Assembly (NCBI RefSeq): GCF_000430705.1
Contig: NZ_AUMN01000004.1
Location: forward strand, 62,001-126,000
Direction: 5' to 3'
DNA from: Arthrobacter castelli DSM 16402
Lineage (GTDB): Bacteria > Actinomycetota > Actinomycetes > Actinomycetales > Micrococcaceae
DNA: 64,000 bases
Part shown: piece by piece, positions 9,564 to 18,194 of the stretch
How positions within the stretch are numbered: the stretch's first letter is position 1
Layout of the letters: the number at the start of each line of letters is the position of its first letter
Made by a program: the position numbers and the translations under genes
Notes under the pieces: model-generated
Database searches by the model: none
What the model was told of the DNA's origin: nothing
Seen by the model: only the letters and a program-made list of their open reading frames with translations

Positions 9564-10286
9564 ATGAGCAACACATTGGATGAACCCCGCACGTCAAGCA
9601 ACGCGTCCGCCGAAAACGGCGGCCCTGAGGGTGTTGTTCAACGGTTTACCCTCTGGACCGTATTCAAGCGGACGGATCACGTCGACCGTTCATCAACGGT
9701 GGATTCCTTCGAAGAGTTGACCAGCCAGCTGGCCGACGACGGCGTCACCCTGCGCGGCCTCTACGACGTCTCCGGCATGCGCGCCGATGCCGACGTCATG
9801 GTGTGGGTGCACGGCCCCAAGGCCGAGGACCTGCAGGCCGCGGTCCGCCGGATCCGCCGGACCGGCCTGTTTGCCGGCACCGAAATCGCCTGGTCCGCGA
9901 TGGGCACCCACCGCGAAGCGGAATTCAACAAGAACCATTCGCCGGCCTTCTACCGCGGCGTCAGCCCCGAGGAATGGGTGTGCGTCTACCCCTTCGTCCG
10001 CTCCTACGAGTGGTACACGCTGCCCAGCGAGGAACGCGCGGCGATGCTCCGGGACCACGGCATGCTCGGCCGCGACTTCCCGCAGGTGCTGTCCAACACG
10101 GTCTCGTCGTTCGCGCTGGGGGACTGGGAATGGATCCTGGGCCTGGAGGCTCCCGAACTGACCGACCTCGTGGACCTGATGCGCCATCTGCGCAATACGC
10201 CGGCCCGGCACCACGTGCGCGAGGAAATTCCCTTCTACACCGGCCGCCGGGTCAATGCGGCACAGATTGCGGAGGTCCTGCAGTGA
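9564..10286 (+). CDS. hemQ: Coproheme decarboxylase HemQ/ChdC (chlorite dismutase family)
   Basis: Last enzyme of the coproporphyrin-dependent pathway: peroxide-driven decarboxylation of coproheme to haem b. 240 residues with the dimeric ferredoxin-like fold of the chlorite dismutase family. The proximal haem histidine is H165 in RDHGMLGRDF. The catalytic tyrosine region YPFVRSYEWY (Y142, Y148, Y151) and the actinobacterial pattern MRHLRNTPARHHVREEIPFYTGR are present. The first 23 residues are a polar, Asn/Ser-rich leader. AAGGAG precedes the ATG, with a somewhat long spacing. The stop overlaps the hemH GTG. Confidence 0.95.
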   Translation: MSNTLDEPRTSSNASAENGGPEGVVQRFTLWTVFKRTDHVDRSSTVDSFEELTSQLADDGVTLRGLYDVSGMRADADVMVWVHGPKAEDLQAAVRRIRRTGLFAGTEIAWSAMGTHREAEFNKNHSPAFYRGVSPEEWVCVYPFVRSYEWYTLPSEERAAMLRDHGMLGRDFPQVLSNTVSSFALGDWEWILGLEAPELTDLVDLMRHLRNTPARHHVREEIPFYTGRRVNAAQIAEVLQ

Positions 10287-11497
10287 CCACCCAGCCTGAC
10301 CTGGCCGACGACGGCGGAATCCGGGTCATGGAGCCGAAACGATACGACGGCATCTTCCTCGCCTCCTTCGGCGGGCCCGAGGGGCAGGAGGATGTGATCC
10401 CGTTCCTGCGCAATGTCACCCGCGGCCGCGGGATCCCCGATGAGCGGCTCGAAGAAGTGGCCACCCACTACCGGGCCAACGGCGGGATCAGCCCCATCAA
10501 TGCGCAAAACCGGGCGCTGAAGGCCGCGCTGGAGGCGGAACTGGAGCGGCGCGGTATCGACCTGCCGGTGCTGTGGGGCAACCGGAACTGGGACCCGTAC
10601 GTCCCCGAAACGCTGCAGCGGGCATACGACATCGGCCACCGGCGCCTACTGGCAGTGTCCACCAGCGCCTATGCGAGCTATTCGAGTTGCCGCCAGTACC
10701 GGGAAGATTTCGGTATGGCCCTGGAACAGACCGGGCTGACCGGAAAGCTCGAGGTCGACAAGGTGCGCCAGTACTTTGACCATCCCGGATTCGTGGCACC
10801 CTTCGTGGAGCGTCTGACCGAGGGGCTCGCCGGGGTCCGCGGAAAACTGCAGGCCACCGGAACGGAAGGCGCCGTCGACGCCCCCGAACAGGATCCGGAT
10901 GCCCGCGACGTGCACGTGCTCTTCTGCACGCACTCCATCCCCACCGCCGATGCTGAAGCATCCGGGCCGCGGAACCGCGAATTCGTCGAATCCAGCGCCT
11001 ACGTTGCCCAGCATCTGGCAGTCGCCACCTCCATCATGGACACCATCGCCGAGGCGGACACCGAGTGGTCGCTGGTGTACCAGTCCCGCAGCGGCTCGCC
11101 GCAGACCCCGTGGCTGGAACCGGACGTCAACGACAAGCTCGCCGAGCTGGCCGCCGACGGCGTCAAGGGCGTGGTGCTGGTGCCGCTGGGCTTTGTCAGC
11201 GACCACATGGAAGTGGTGTGGGACCTGGATACCGAGGCCATGGAGACGGCCACCGAACTGTCGCTGGCCGCCGTCCGTGTCCCGACCCCTGGTATCCACG
11301 ACAAGTTCGTCGCCGGCCTGGTCGACCTGGTCTGCGAACGGACGGTTGAGAACAACATTGCCGACCGCCCCGCACTGACCGGGCTGGGGCCGTGGTATGA
11401 CGTCTGCACGCCCGGTTGCTGCGCCAACCGGCGCGGCGCCAAGCCGACGATCGCCGGCAGCGACGAAGCCGATCTGTCGGTCGGGGCAGCTGAATGA
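10283..11497 (+). CDS. hemH: Coproporphyrin III ferrochelatase (HemH/CpfC)
   Basis: Inserts ferrous iron into coproporphyrin III. 404 residues including a short leader before MEPKRYDGIFLASFGGPEG. The metal-site histidine is H217 in LFCTHSIPTAD, and the conserved glutamate falls in VSDHMEVVWDLDTEA. The cysteines of the C-terminal DVCTPGCCANRRG, with an upstream SSCRQYRE cysteine, fit the [2Fe-2S]-ligand set reported for actinobacterial ferrochelatases. The GTG start overlaps the hemQ stop (GTGA) and GGAGG lies just upstream. The stop overlaps the hemC ATG. Confidence 0.95.
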   Translation: MTTQPDLADDGGIRVMEPKRYDGIFLASFGGPEGQEDVIPFLRNVTRGRGIPDERLEEVATHYRANGGISPINAQNRALKAALEAELERRGIDLPVLWGNRNWDPYVPETLQRAYDIGHRRLLAVSTSAYASYSSCRQYREDFGMALEQTGLTGKLEVDKVRQYFDHPGFVAPFVERLTEGLAGVRGKLQATGTEGAVDAPEQDPDARDVHVLFCTHSIPTADAEASGPRNREFVESSAYVAQHLAVATSIMDTIAEADTEWSLVYQSRSGSPQTPWLEPDVNDKLAELAADGVKGVVLVPLGFVSDHMEVVWDLDTEAMETATELSLAAVRVPTPGIHDKFVAGLVDLVCERTVENNIADRPALTGLGPWYDVCTPGCCANRRGAKPTIAGSDEADLSVGAAE

Positions 11498-12438
11498 GCG
11501 GGTCGAAACCAACTGTCCGGTTCGGCACCCGGGGCAGTTCCCTGGCCATGACACAGACATCGGCGGCGGCTGAGGAACTGGCCGATCACGGCGGATTCGA
11601 CGTCGAACTCGTCACGGTGAAGACCCAGGGCGATGAGTTCAAGGGGTCGCTGACCCAAATCGGTGGTACCGGGGTCTTCGTCACGGCGCTGCGCGATTCG
11701 CTGCTGCGCGGGGACTGCGATATCGCCGTGCACTCGCTGAAGGACTTGCCCACCGAGGCGGCACAGGACCTGGACATCGCGGCCATTCCGCCCCGTGTCG
11801 ACCACCGGGACGCGCTGTGTGCGCGGAACAATCTGACGCTGGCGGAGCTGGAACCCGGTTCCAAGGTGGGCACCGGATCACCCCGCCGGGGGGCCCAGAT
11901 CCTCGCTGCCCGGCCGGACCTTGAAGTGGTCGATATCCGCGGCAACGTCGGTACCCGGCTGGGCCGCGTGGCACCCGGTGACCTGGACGCGGTCGTGCTG
12001 GCCGCCGCCGGACTGCAGCGGCTGGAGCTGCAGGATGCCGTCACCGAATATCTCGACCCGTCGGTCATGCTTCCGGCCCCCGCACAGGGGGCGTTGGCCC
12101 TGGAATGCCGCAGCGAAACGAATACCGACCGCTCCATGGTGGGCAAGGCCTTGGCCGCCTACGACGACGCCGCGACCCGGCTGCCCGTGACGGCTGAACG
12201 GTCGGTGCTGGCCCGGCTGGAGGCCGGATGCACCGCACCCATCGGCGCGCTGGGCCACCTCGGCCAGGGCCGGTTGTCCCTGGACGCCGTCGTCTGCAAA
12301 CCCGATGGCAGCCGGATCATCCGCCAAAGCGCCGCCACCGGCGACACCAGCGCGGCCGGTGCGGCGGCGCTGGGTGTACTGCTCGCGGAGAAGCTGCTGG
12401 ACGCGGGAGCGGCCGGCCTGACTCCGCTGGCCGAATAG
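11494..12438 (+). CDS. hemC: Hydroxymethylbilane synthase (porphobilinogen deaminase)
   Basis: Polymerises four porphobilinogens into hydroxymethylbilane. 314 residues. C246 in RLEAGCTAPIGA carries the dipyrromethane cofactor. Conserved parts include RFGTRGSSLAMTQT at the N-terminus, DIAVHSLKDLPTE and GSPRRGAQILAARPDLEVVDIRGNV with the substrate-binding arginines. It overlaps the hemH stop by 4 bp (ATGA) and is followed by hemD after 2 bp. Confidence 0.96.
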   Translation: MSGSKPTVRFGTRGSSLAMTQTSAAAEELADHGGFDVELVTVKTQGDEFKGSLTQIGGTGVFVTALRDSLLRGDCDIAVHSLKDLPTEAAQDLDIAAIPPRVDHRDALCARNNLTLAELEPGSKVGTGSPRRGAQILAARPDLEVVDIRGNVGTRLGRVAPGDLDAVVLAAAGLQRLELQDAVTEYLDPSVMLPAPAQGALALECRSETNTDRSMVGKALAAYDDAATRLPVTAERSVLARLEAGCTAPIGALGHLGQGRLSLDAVVCKPDGSRIIRQSAATGDTSAAGAAALGVLLAEKLLDAGAAGLTPLAE

Positions 12439-12440
12439 GG

Positions 12441-13382
12441 ATGGCTGGAACGTCTGAGACCGGGGCGCTTCCTGTCCTGGACAGCCGGACGGTGGCCCTG
12501 ACCCGCAGCCCGGACCGGGCCGGATCCATGCTTCACACGCTGAAGGCGACCGGGGCGCGGATGGTCCTCGTGCCGGTGATCGATTTCGAGCTTCCCGAGG
12601 ACACCGGGGCCTTCGACGATGCTGTGCGTCGCCTGTCCGCGGACGGATTCGATTGGCTGGTGGTCACCAGTATCACCACCGTGCGGGCTCTCGCCCAGCG
12701 ATGCGCTGAGCTGGATGTTGCCATGGCCGATCTGGTTCCCGAAGGCACAGCCGTGGCAGCGGTCGGAGACACCACCCGCGCCGCGCTCGAAGCGGAGGGG
12801 ATCGCGGTGTCCCTTGTGCCCGGCATGGAACGGTCGGGGGCGGGACTGCTGCAAGTCTGGCCGGCCGGTGCCCGGCACGCCTCGGTGTTGCTGCCCCAGG
12901 CCGATATCGCCGATCCGGCACTCGGCGAGGGGCTGCGCCAGCTCGGCGCCGCCGTCGTCGGGGTGACTGCCTACCGTACGGTGGCATATCCGGCCGATCC
13001 GGCCAGGAGACTGGACCAGGCGCTGTCGATGGTCAGTGGACCGGGCGTTGCTGATGGCGCGGCCGGGGCTGGTGTCGCCGCTGGTGCCGATCCGGCCGGC
13101 TCCACGCGGGACGTGCCGGTTTGGACACCGGCCGAATTCGGGACCCGGGCGCACAGCGGAGGCGTGGACGCGCTGGTGTTGACGTCGCCGAGCGCCGCCC
13201 GGCGGATCGTCGAAGAATGTCCCCGGCTGGATCCGCGCGTTAGGGTGGTGGCCATCGGCAGGCCGACGGCGCGCGAGGCTGAACGCTGCGGCCTGGCGAC
13301 GGCGGCGACGGCCCCGGAGCCGTCCGGGGCGGGCATTGCGGCAGCATTGAATCAGGTACTGAGCCCAGGGCCAGGTTCCTGA
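12441..13382 (+). CDS. hemD: Uroporphyrinogen-III synthase
   Basis: Cyclises hydroxymethylbilane with inversion of ring D to give uroporphyrinogen III. 313 residues with the weakly conserved two-domain HemD fold: VALTRSPDRAGSMLHTLKATG at the start, WLVVTSITTVRAL, VAAVGDTTRAALEAEGI, and in the second lobe DALVLTSPSAARRIVEE and VVAIGRPTAREAERCGL. An Ala/Gly-rich insert near residues 195-215 lengthens the linker between the lobes. The ATG at 12441 lies two bases after the hemC stop. Sequence conservation in this family is low, so context is part of the evidence. Confidence 0.93.
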   Translation: MAGTSETGALPVLDSRTVALTRSPDRAGSMLHTLKATGARMVLVPVIDFELPEDTGAFDDAVRRLSADGFDWLVVTSITTVRALAQRCAELDVAMADLVPEGTAVAAVGDTTRAALEAEGIAVSLVPGMERSGAGLLQVWPAGARHASVLLPQADIADPALGEGLRQLGAAVVGVTAYRTVAYPADPARRLDQALSMVSGPGVADGAAGAGVAAGADPAGSTRDVPVWTPAEFGTRAHSGGVDALVLTSPSAARRIVEECPRLDPRVRVVAIGRPTAREAERCGLATAATAPEPSGAGIAAALNQVLSPGPGS

Positions 13383-13448
13383 AGGACAGGGAAGGACCCT
13401 GAGCAGACGAAACCTGAGCCGCAGACGAAAGACCAACAAGGAGCATTC

Positions 13449-14432
13449 GTGAGTTTCCCCCACCACCGGCCCCGGCGGCTGCGTACTACCGAGGCCATGC
13501 GTCGACTGACCAGGGAGCACCAGGTGAGCGCGGGCCAATTGATTTTGCCGGCTTTCATCCGCGAAGGTGCCTCCGAGCCGGTCCCGATAGCATCCATGCC
13601 GGGGGTCGTCCAGCACACGACGGACAGCCTGCGGGCTGCCGCAGCCGACGCCGCCGAAGCCGGTCTGGGCGGGATCATGCTGTTCGGGGTGCCCGAGGTG
13701 CGCGACGCGCGGGGGAGCGCCGGCGTCGACGCCGAAGGCGTACTGAACAAGGCGATCGCCGACGTCGTGTCCGAAGTGGGCGATGACCTGGTCGTGATGT
13801 CGGACCTCTGCCTGGACGAATTCACCGATCACGGCCACTGCGGAGTGCTCGACGCCGATGGTGCCGTGGACAATGACGCCACCTTGGAAATTTACGCAGA
13901 CATGGCGCTGGCCCAGGCCAGCGCCGGCGCGGATGTACTCGGTCCCTCCGGCATGATGGACGGGCAAACCGCCGTCATCCGGCAGGCACTCGACGGTGCA
14001 GGATTCACCAATGTGTCCCAGCTGGCCTATGCGGTGAAGTACGCGTCGGCGTTTTACGGTCCCTTCCGCGAAGCCGTCGACTCCCAGTTGCAGGGCGATC
14101 GCCGCAGCTACCAGATGGACCCCGCCAACCGCACCGAGGCCATGCAGGAGGTCGGCCTCGACCTGGCCGAGGGCGCGGATATGGTGATGGTGAAGCCGGC
14201 GCTGAGCTACCTGGACGTGATATCCGACGTCGCCGAGGTCAGCGACGTTCCCGTGGGCGCTTACCAGGTCTCCGGCGAGTACGCGATGATCGAGGCCGCT
14301 GCCGCCAACGGCTGGATCGACCGTCGTCGTGCGATTGAAGAGTCAGTGCTGAGTATCCGCCGCGCCGGTGCGGATATGGTGCTGACGTACTGGGCGCAGG
14401 AATTGGCCGGATGGCTGAAGGAAGGAAAATAA
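13449..14432 (+). CDS. hemB: Delta-aminolevulinic acid dehydratase (porphobilinogen synthase)
   Basis: Condenses two aminolevulinates to porphobilinogen. 327 residues. The two active-site lysines are K197 ([12 protein letters not shown]) and K249 ([12 protein letters not shown]). In the metal site [14 protein letters not shown] the zinc cysteine triad is incomplete: C121 and C131 remain but the middle position is D123, as in the magnesium/monovalent-ion-assisted class rather than the three-cysteine zinc class. The start is GTG, 66 bp after hemD, with an AAGGAG site. The stop overlaps the hemL ATG by one base. Confidence 0.95.
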   Translation: MSFPHHRPRRLRTTEAMRRLTREHQVSAGQLILPAFIREGASEPVPIASMPGVVQHTTDSLRAAAADAAEAGLGGIMLFGVPEVRDARGSAGVDAEGVLNKAIADVVSEVGDDLVVMSDLCLDEFTDHGHCGVLDADGAVDNDATLEIYADMALAQASAGADVLGPSGMMDGQTAVIRQALDGAGFTNVSQLAYAVKYASAFYGPFREAVDSQLQGDRRSYQMDPANRTEAMQEVGLDLAEGADMVMVKPALSYLDVISDVAEVSDVPVGAYQVSGEYAMIEAAAANGWIDRRRAIEESVLSIRRAGADMVLTYWAQELAGWLKEGK

Positions 14433-15751
14433 TGACCAGCTCTGCTGAACTCTTTGACCGCGCCAAGGCGACCATGCCCGGCGGGGTCAGTTCCCCGGTC
14501 CGCGGGTTTGGTTCCGTCGGCGGGACCCCGCCCTTCATGGCCTCCGGACGGGGCGCGTACCTGAGGGACGTCGACGGCCGCGAGTACGTGGACCTGGTCG
14601 GCTCCTGGGGGCCGGCGCTGCTGGGCCACTCACATCCGGCGGTGCTCGACGCCGTCCACTCCGCCGTCGACCGCGGGCTCTCCTTTGGTGCCTCCATAGC
14701 CGGGGAGGCCGAGCTGGCCGAATTGGTGCTGGGCCGGGTCGCCGCCGTCGAACGCCTGCGGATGGTCTCCACCGGGACCGAAGCGACGATGACGGCTGTC
14801 CGGCTGGCCCGCGGCTACACCGGCAGGAACCTGATCATCAAGTTCGCCGGCTGCTATCACGGCCACCTCGATTCGCTGCTCGCCTCGGCCGGATCCGGCG
14901 TCGCCACGTTGTCCCTGCCCGGCTCGGCCGGTGTCACCGAAGCCACAGCCGCAGAGACCCTGGTGCTGCCGTACAACGACCTTGACGCGGTGCGTGAAGC
15001 CTTCGAAACCCACGGCGACAAGATCGCGGCCGTCATCACCGAGGCGGCTCCGGCCAACATGGGCGTGGTCGCTCCCGCCGACGGATTCAACGCCGGGCTG
15101 GCCGATATCACGGCCCGGCACGGCTCACTGCTGATCATGGATGAGGTGCTCACCGGATTCCGCGTCGGCCCCGCCGGATACTGGGGTGAGACCGGGGGAG
15201 CGGCCGGCGCCTCACCGGCATGGGCCCCGGACCTGCTCACCTTCGGCAAGGTGATCGGCGGCGGCATGCCGGTGGCTGCAGTCGGCGGGCGCGCCGAAGT
15301 GATGGACCATCTGGCACCGACCGGGCCGGTCTACCAGGCAGGCACCTTGTCGGGTAATCCGATTGCCATGGCCGCAGGCATTGCGACCCTGACGGCCGCT
15401 GATGAGGCTGTCTACTCCACCATCGACAGGCGTTCGGCCCAGCTGTCGACGGCGCTGGGCGATGCCCTGAACGCCGCCGGCGTCGACCACAGCATCCAGC
15501 GTGCCGGCAACCTGTTCAGCGTCGCGTTCGGTACGTCGCAGACCGGTGTGCACAACTATGAACAGGCGCAGTCGCAGCAGGCCTTCCGGTTCGGGCCGTT
15601 CTTCCATTCCATGCTGGAATCCGGTGTTTACCTGCCGCCGTCGGTGTTCGAGGCGTGGTTCCTCTCAGCCGCCCATGACGACGCCGCGATGGAACGGATC
15701 ACCCGTGCGCTTCCCGCCGCTGCAGCGGCTGCGGCGCGGGCAGCCGGGTAG
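14432..15751 (+). CDS. hemL: Glutamate-1-semialdehyde 2,1-aminomutase
   Basis: PLP/PMP enzyme converting glutamate-1-semialdehyde, the HemA product, to 5-aminolevulinate. 439 residues. PLP lysine K273 lies in [25 protein letters not shown] at the start, [16 protein letters not shown] for phosphate binding and [16 protein letters not shown] are typical. The ATG chosen overlaps the hemB stop; an in-frame ATG 21 bp upstream lies inside hemB and is less likely. It is the last gene of the haem operon, and no clear terminator follows before the minus-strand remnant at 15763. Confidence 0.96.
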   Translation: MTSSAELFDRAKATMPGGVSSPVRGFGSVGGTPPFMASGRGAYLRDVDGREYVDLVGSWGPALLGHSHPAVLDAVHSAVDRGLSFGASIAGEAELAELVLGRVAAVERLRMVSTGTEATMTAVRLARGYTGRNLIIKFAGCYHGHLDSLLASAGSGVATLSLPGSAGVTEATAAETLVLPYNDLDAVREAFETHGDKIAAVITEAAPANMGVVAPADGFNAGLADITARHGSLLIMDEVLTGFRVGPAGYWGETGGAAGASPAWAPDLLTFGKVIGGGMPVAAVGGRAEVMDHLAPTGPVYQAGTLSGNPIAMAAGIATLTAADEAVYSTIDRRSAQLSTALGDALNAAGVDHSIQRAGNLFSVAFGTSQTGVHNYEQAQSQQAFRFGPFFHSMLESGVYLPPSVFEAWFLSAAHDDAAMERITRALPAAAAAAARAAG

Positions 15752-15762
15752 GGACAGCGACG

Positions 15763-15957
15763 TTACTCCGGCATAGTCGCTACAGTATCGGTCTCCACCA
15801 GCGCTCCCGGGCGGGCGTGGCCGGCGGTGATAACGAGTCGGAACTCTCGCGCCGGGGTAGCGTCATCCAGAGGTGCGGAGTACAGGTGATATGCGACTGC
15901 ATGGGTGCTGGCCCCTGGGCTGATCCCATGCTTGAATGCGGATGCATGGACTTTCAC
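15763..15957 (-). pseudogene. Remnant of a type II toxin gene
   Basis: Short frame of 64 codons starting GTG at 15957, overlapping the antitoxin stop (GTGA) as in intact modules. VKVHASAFKHGISPGASTHA, YHLYSAPLDD and PAREFRLVI resemble the toxin partner of actinobacterial RHH-type modules, which generally begins with a His-containing HESALKHG-like motif and a DDD-P-R-L segment. The homologous part is lost after about residue 40. The conserved end of the family (valine-rich strand, then a IHAM-like motif) is not readable in any frame, so the protein is probably truncated or decayed. Family assignment is by pattern memory only. Confidence 0.5.
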
Positions 15958-16206
15958 GTGGCGTGTGTCCAGCTGCGCACGGCTTCGCGGGTGGCCTCCG
16001 ACCGGGGTGGCACGTTCCTGCTTTGCGCGGGCGTTCAGGGTCGCCAATAACTCTGCGTCCATCCTTGCAGGCACGATCGCACCCGGACCGTCGCCAACGG
16101 TTGGCCGGCCACGCCTTCGCAACGTCTCGAGCTCGAAACCGGATTCGGCTTCGTCCGCCCAATCCTGAATCATCTCGTCCGTGACGGGCTGTCCGCACAT
16201 GTGCAT
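15954..16206 (-). pseudogene. Ribbon-helix-helix antitoxin gene with a frameshift
   Basis: The first part reads DEMIQDWADEAESGFELETL, RRRGRPTVGDG and VPARMDAELLATLNARAKQE, typical of actinobacterial RHH/CopG-like antitoxins. At a GGGG run (16004-16007, CCCC on the coding strand) one extra base shifts the frame. Reading one base back restores RSEATREAVRSWTHAT and a stop at 15954, exactly the expected antitoxin end and overlapping the toxin GTG. A one-base insertion (real or sequencing error) therefore breaks the gene. The start is uncertain (16206 or 16200). It is convergent with hemL. Confidence 0.6.
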
Positions 16207-16275
16207 TGATTGTTGATGATGCTGGATCATCGGTGGGTGCGTAGGATCGTCGATACGAGCAGGAAGGGGTCACGG

Positions 16276-16968
16276 ATGCGTCGGATAGTCGGTGCTGTGT
16301 CCTGGGGCGTGATCGTTGTTGTCTTGACGACCGTCGGTGTCGCGGGGTGCTCGTCCCGCCAGGGAATGGAGGGAGAGTGCACGTTGAAGGTCCGCGATGA
16401 AGGTGCCGTGTACCGGGCGGTGGCGGTGGCCTCGATGCCGCGACCTGGCCGGTCGTTGGGCAGTGCACACTTCGGCGACTGTGACGGTAGTCCGCTACAG
16501 GGCTCGTACCAAGGTGAATTGTTCGCCCTTCCCAACACCAGTACTGACCAGGCCGTGTTGCTGGGCCAAGGCGGACACGCCTCGGTATACGTGAACACGG
16601 CCCTGAAGATGGACCAGTGGCCGGCCTTGCTCAAGGCCGCCTCCCAGCCCGTAACGTGTGAAGAGTCGGTGGCGTTCACCGGGACCTGGGATATCGTCAT
16701 CGACGACGGGGCGATGCCCGATGAGGGGGACTATGACCTCACAGTTCCCTATACCGCGGCGTTCACCACCGCCCACGGCATGGGGTTGGACCTGGACACG
16801 TGGTCTCGCGTCGAGTTGGATGCGCGCATTACCAGCAACACCGATCCGGTGCCGACCCCACGGTTTCTCAAGCAGGCGCTAGCAGCGAAGAATCCGCCGC
16901 AGGTGACCGTGACCGCGACCTGCCGCGGCACTAAGTTCGACGTCGCAACCATCGAGTTTGCAGATTGA
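16276..16968 (+). CDS. Secreted lipoprotein, possibly DUF6281-like
   Basis: 230-residue lipoprotein. The signal peptide MRRIVGAVSWGVIVVVLTTV ends in the lipobox VAGC, with lipidated Cys near residue 25. The mature part begins CSSRQGMEGECTLKVRDEG and contains VYRAVAVASMPRPGRSLGSA, reminiscent of small actinobacterial lipoproteins of the DUF6281 type. That match is tentative. The start is well supported: AGGAAGGGG lies 6-7 bp before ATG 16276, although the frame is open to 16210. Further Cys residues (FGDCDGS, PVTCEES, TATCRGT) could form disulfides outside the cell. The role is unknown; it opens the accessory stretch after the toxin-antitoxin remnant. Confidence 0.7.
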   Translation: MRRIVGAVSWGVIVVVLTTVGVAGCSSRQGMEGECTLKVRDEGAVYRAVAVASMPRPGRSLGSAHFGDCDGSPLQGSYQGELFALPNTSTDQAVLLGQGGHASVYVNTALKMDQWPALLKAASQPVTCEESVAFTGTWDIVIDDGAMPDEGDYDLTVPYTAAFTTAHGMGLDLDTWSRVELDARITSNTDPVPTPRFLKQALAAKNPPQVTVTATCRGTKFDVATIEFAD

Positions 16969-17063
16969 CGCCCCAAATGACCCTGCACACAGGGGAACTT
17001 GCTCCTCCCCTCGCATGGTCACCAGCCGTCGCGCGGCCGCGTAGGACGATGGTGCAGGGAACA

Positions 17064-17303
17064 CTAGTTGGCGCTGCTCCTGCTCTGGGCTTCGATTCCC
17101 GGTGTTGCGCTGCGCCCAATCAGGAACCACAGGATCGGCCCCAGAAACGGTACGGCGAGAATGATGATGACCCATACGCCCTTGGCAGCAGAGGTGTGAC
17201 GACTGGTGCGGCCAACACTGATTAGCGCCACTAGAAGGAAAAAATGCAGGATCAGGGGCAGCAACACCGCCACTTCAAACCACATCGGCATGATGGGGTT
17301 CAT
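17064..17303 (-). CDS. Small membrane protein with PLDc_N-type domain
   Basis: 79 residues: two hydrophobic segments (WFEVAVLLPLILHFFLLVAL and VWVIIILAVPFLGPILWFLI) separated by a basic loop. The second segment with PFLGPILWFLIGR is the hallmark of the phospholipase-D-nuclease N-terminal (PLDc_N) membrane motif found in cardiolipin synthases and in many stand-alone small proteins, including immunity-like ones. The ATG overlaps the stop of the upstream 62-residue gene by 4 bp. The frame remains open far upstream (to 18038), but that extension is antisense to another gene and not protein-like. Confidence 0.7.
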   Translation of the reverse strand: MNPIMPMWFEVAVLLPLILHFFLLVALISVGRTSRHTSAAKGVWVIIILAVPFLGPILWFLIGRSATPGIEAQSRSSAN

Positions 17304-17488
17304 TCTCCGTTTCCTCCCTGCCGCGGGGGTTCGTCTCCATAGCGGGCGATTCGCAATTTGAGCTCGGTGATCTTTAGCTGCAGAACCTTGATCACCAATA
17401 TGGCAATCCAGATGCCCAGTACCGCTACAGCAGCTACAAAGACAAAATACAAAACTGCGAAAATTCCGAAACCAGCAGCCATTTCCAT
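17300..17488 (-). CDS. Very small single-pass membrane protein
   Basis: 62 residues with one long hydrophobic helix (FGIFAVLYFVFVAAVAVLGI continuing to ILVIKVLQL) and a basic amphipathic tail (KITELKLRIARYGDEPPRQG). The start ATG at 17488 has AGGGGG about 8 bp upstream. Its stop overlaps the start of the PLDc_N-type gene, so the pair is translationally coupled. No family is recognised. The arrangement suggests the two proteins act together at the membrane (inference). Confidence 0.6.
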   Translation of the reverse strand: MEMAAGFGIFAVLYFVFVAAVAVLGIWIAILVIKVLQLKITELKLRIARYGDEPPRQGGNGE

Positions 17489-17681
17489 GGAGTCGAATCC
17501 CCCTTGATATTTGAGACGTTCTCCCCATGCTAATTGACTGTTCTATCCTCCAGTGCCTGCCTGAATCGGCATCTGACCGAAGGACGAGGACACAACATCT
17601 CAGTCGCGCTGCCCAACATCCGGCTTTTCCGTATCCCGAATCGGTGTGAGTTGCGCCATGGCCGCACCTATCATGTTGGCT

Positions 17682-17999
17682 ATGAACATTGAGGAAGTGG
17701 ACGAGCGCGATAGCACCTGGGAGCAGCACGACTCCATTTACCGGGTGTACTTCGCCAAAGGAGTTTCCCGGGCAATCACTACAGTTGACGTGTCTGATGC
17801 CACTTTCAGCGAAGTGCACAAATGGGCAAAGGAAAAAGCTTCCGATGACACGCTCATCGCTATCGCACTTGTCGGTCGCAACGCCCGAGGGCTGAAAGGT
17901 TTGACGTGGCTGTTTGGAATGGACCCGAACGACCGCCCGGGAAGCGATATCGAGTTGCGGATGTTCGCGGAAATGAGCACTGAAAAATCCTGCACCTGA
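17682..17999 (+). CDS. Conserved hypothetical protein
   Basis: 105 residues, soluble. The pattern MNIEEVDERDSTWEQHDSIY, RVYFAKG, VSDATFSEVHKWAKEKA and LVGRNARGLKGLTWLFGMDP is that of an uncharacterised actinobacterial family whose members begin E-E-R-D-x-x-W-E and end in GLTWLxGMDxND. I recall the pattern but no function. The frame is open to a GTG at 17646; the ATG at 17682 fits the family start, though no clear ribosome site precedes it. Third-position GC is lower than in the haem genes, suggesting accessory DNA. Confidence 0.65.
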   Translation: MNIEEVDERDSTWEQHDSIYRVYFAKGVSRAITTVDVSDATFSEVHKWAKEKASDDTLIAIALVGRNARGLKGLTWLFGMDPNDRPGSDIELRMFAEMSTEKSCT

Positions 18000-18194
18000 C
18001 TTTGGCAGCCTGAGCAGTTTACGCTCCAAACGTTCCAATGGCGTCTCTCTATGGCCAGTTGTCTAGCTTGCTTGCCGAGCGTCCCGTAAGCCGAAGGCGA
18101 TTCAGAACATCATCAAGATACAACACCGGACGAACGACGCTCGAGGGCATCGAGCTCAAGAGCCGGGTCCGCTACGCACGAGGAGAATGGGTGC

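Noticed and set aside
12159-13967. 602-codon open frame on the minus strand opposite hemC-hemD-hemB
   Set aside because: His/Arg/Gly/Gln-rich composition and no family pattern. Three well-defined haem genes occupy the other strand, so it is a GC-bias shadow.
17304-18038. Upstream extension of the PLDc_N-type gene to 324 codons
   Set aside because: The extension is antisense to the conserved hypothetical gene and overlaps the 62-residue gene. The ATG at 17303 with a 4-bp overlap is far better.
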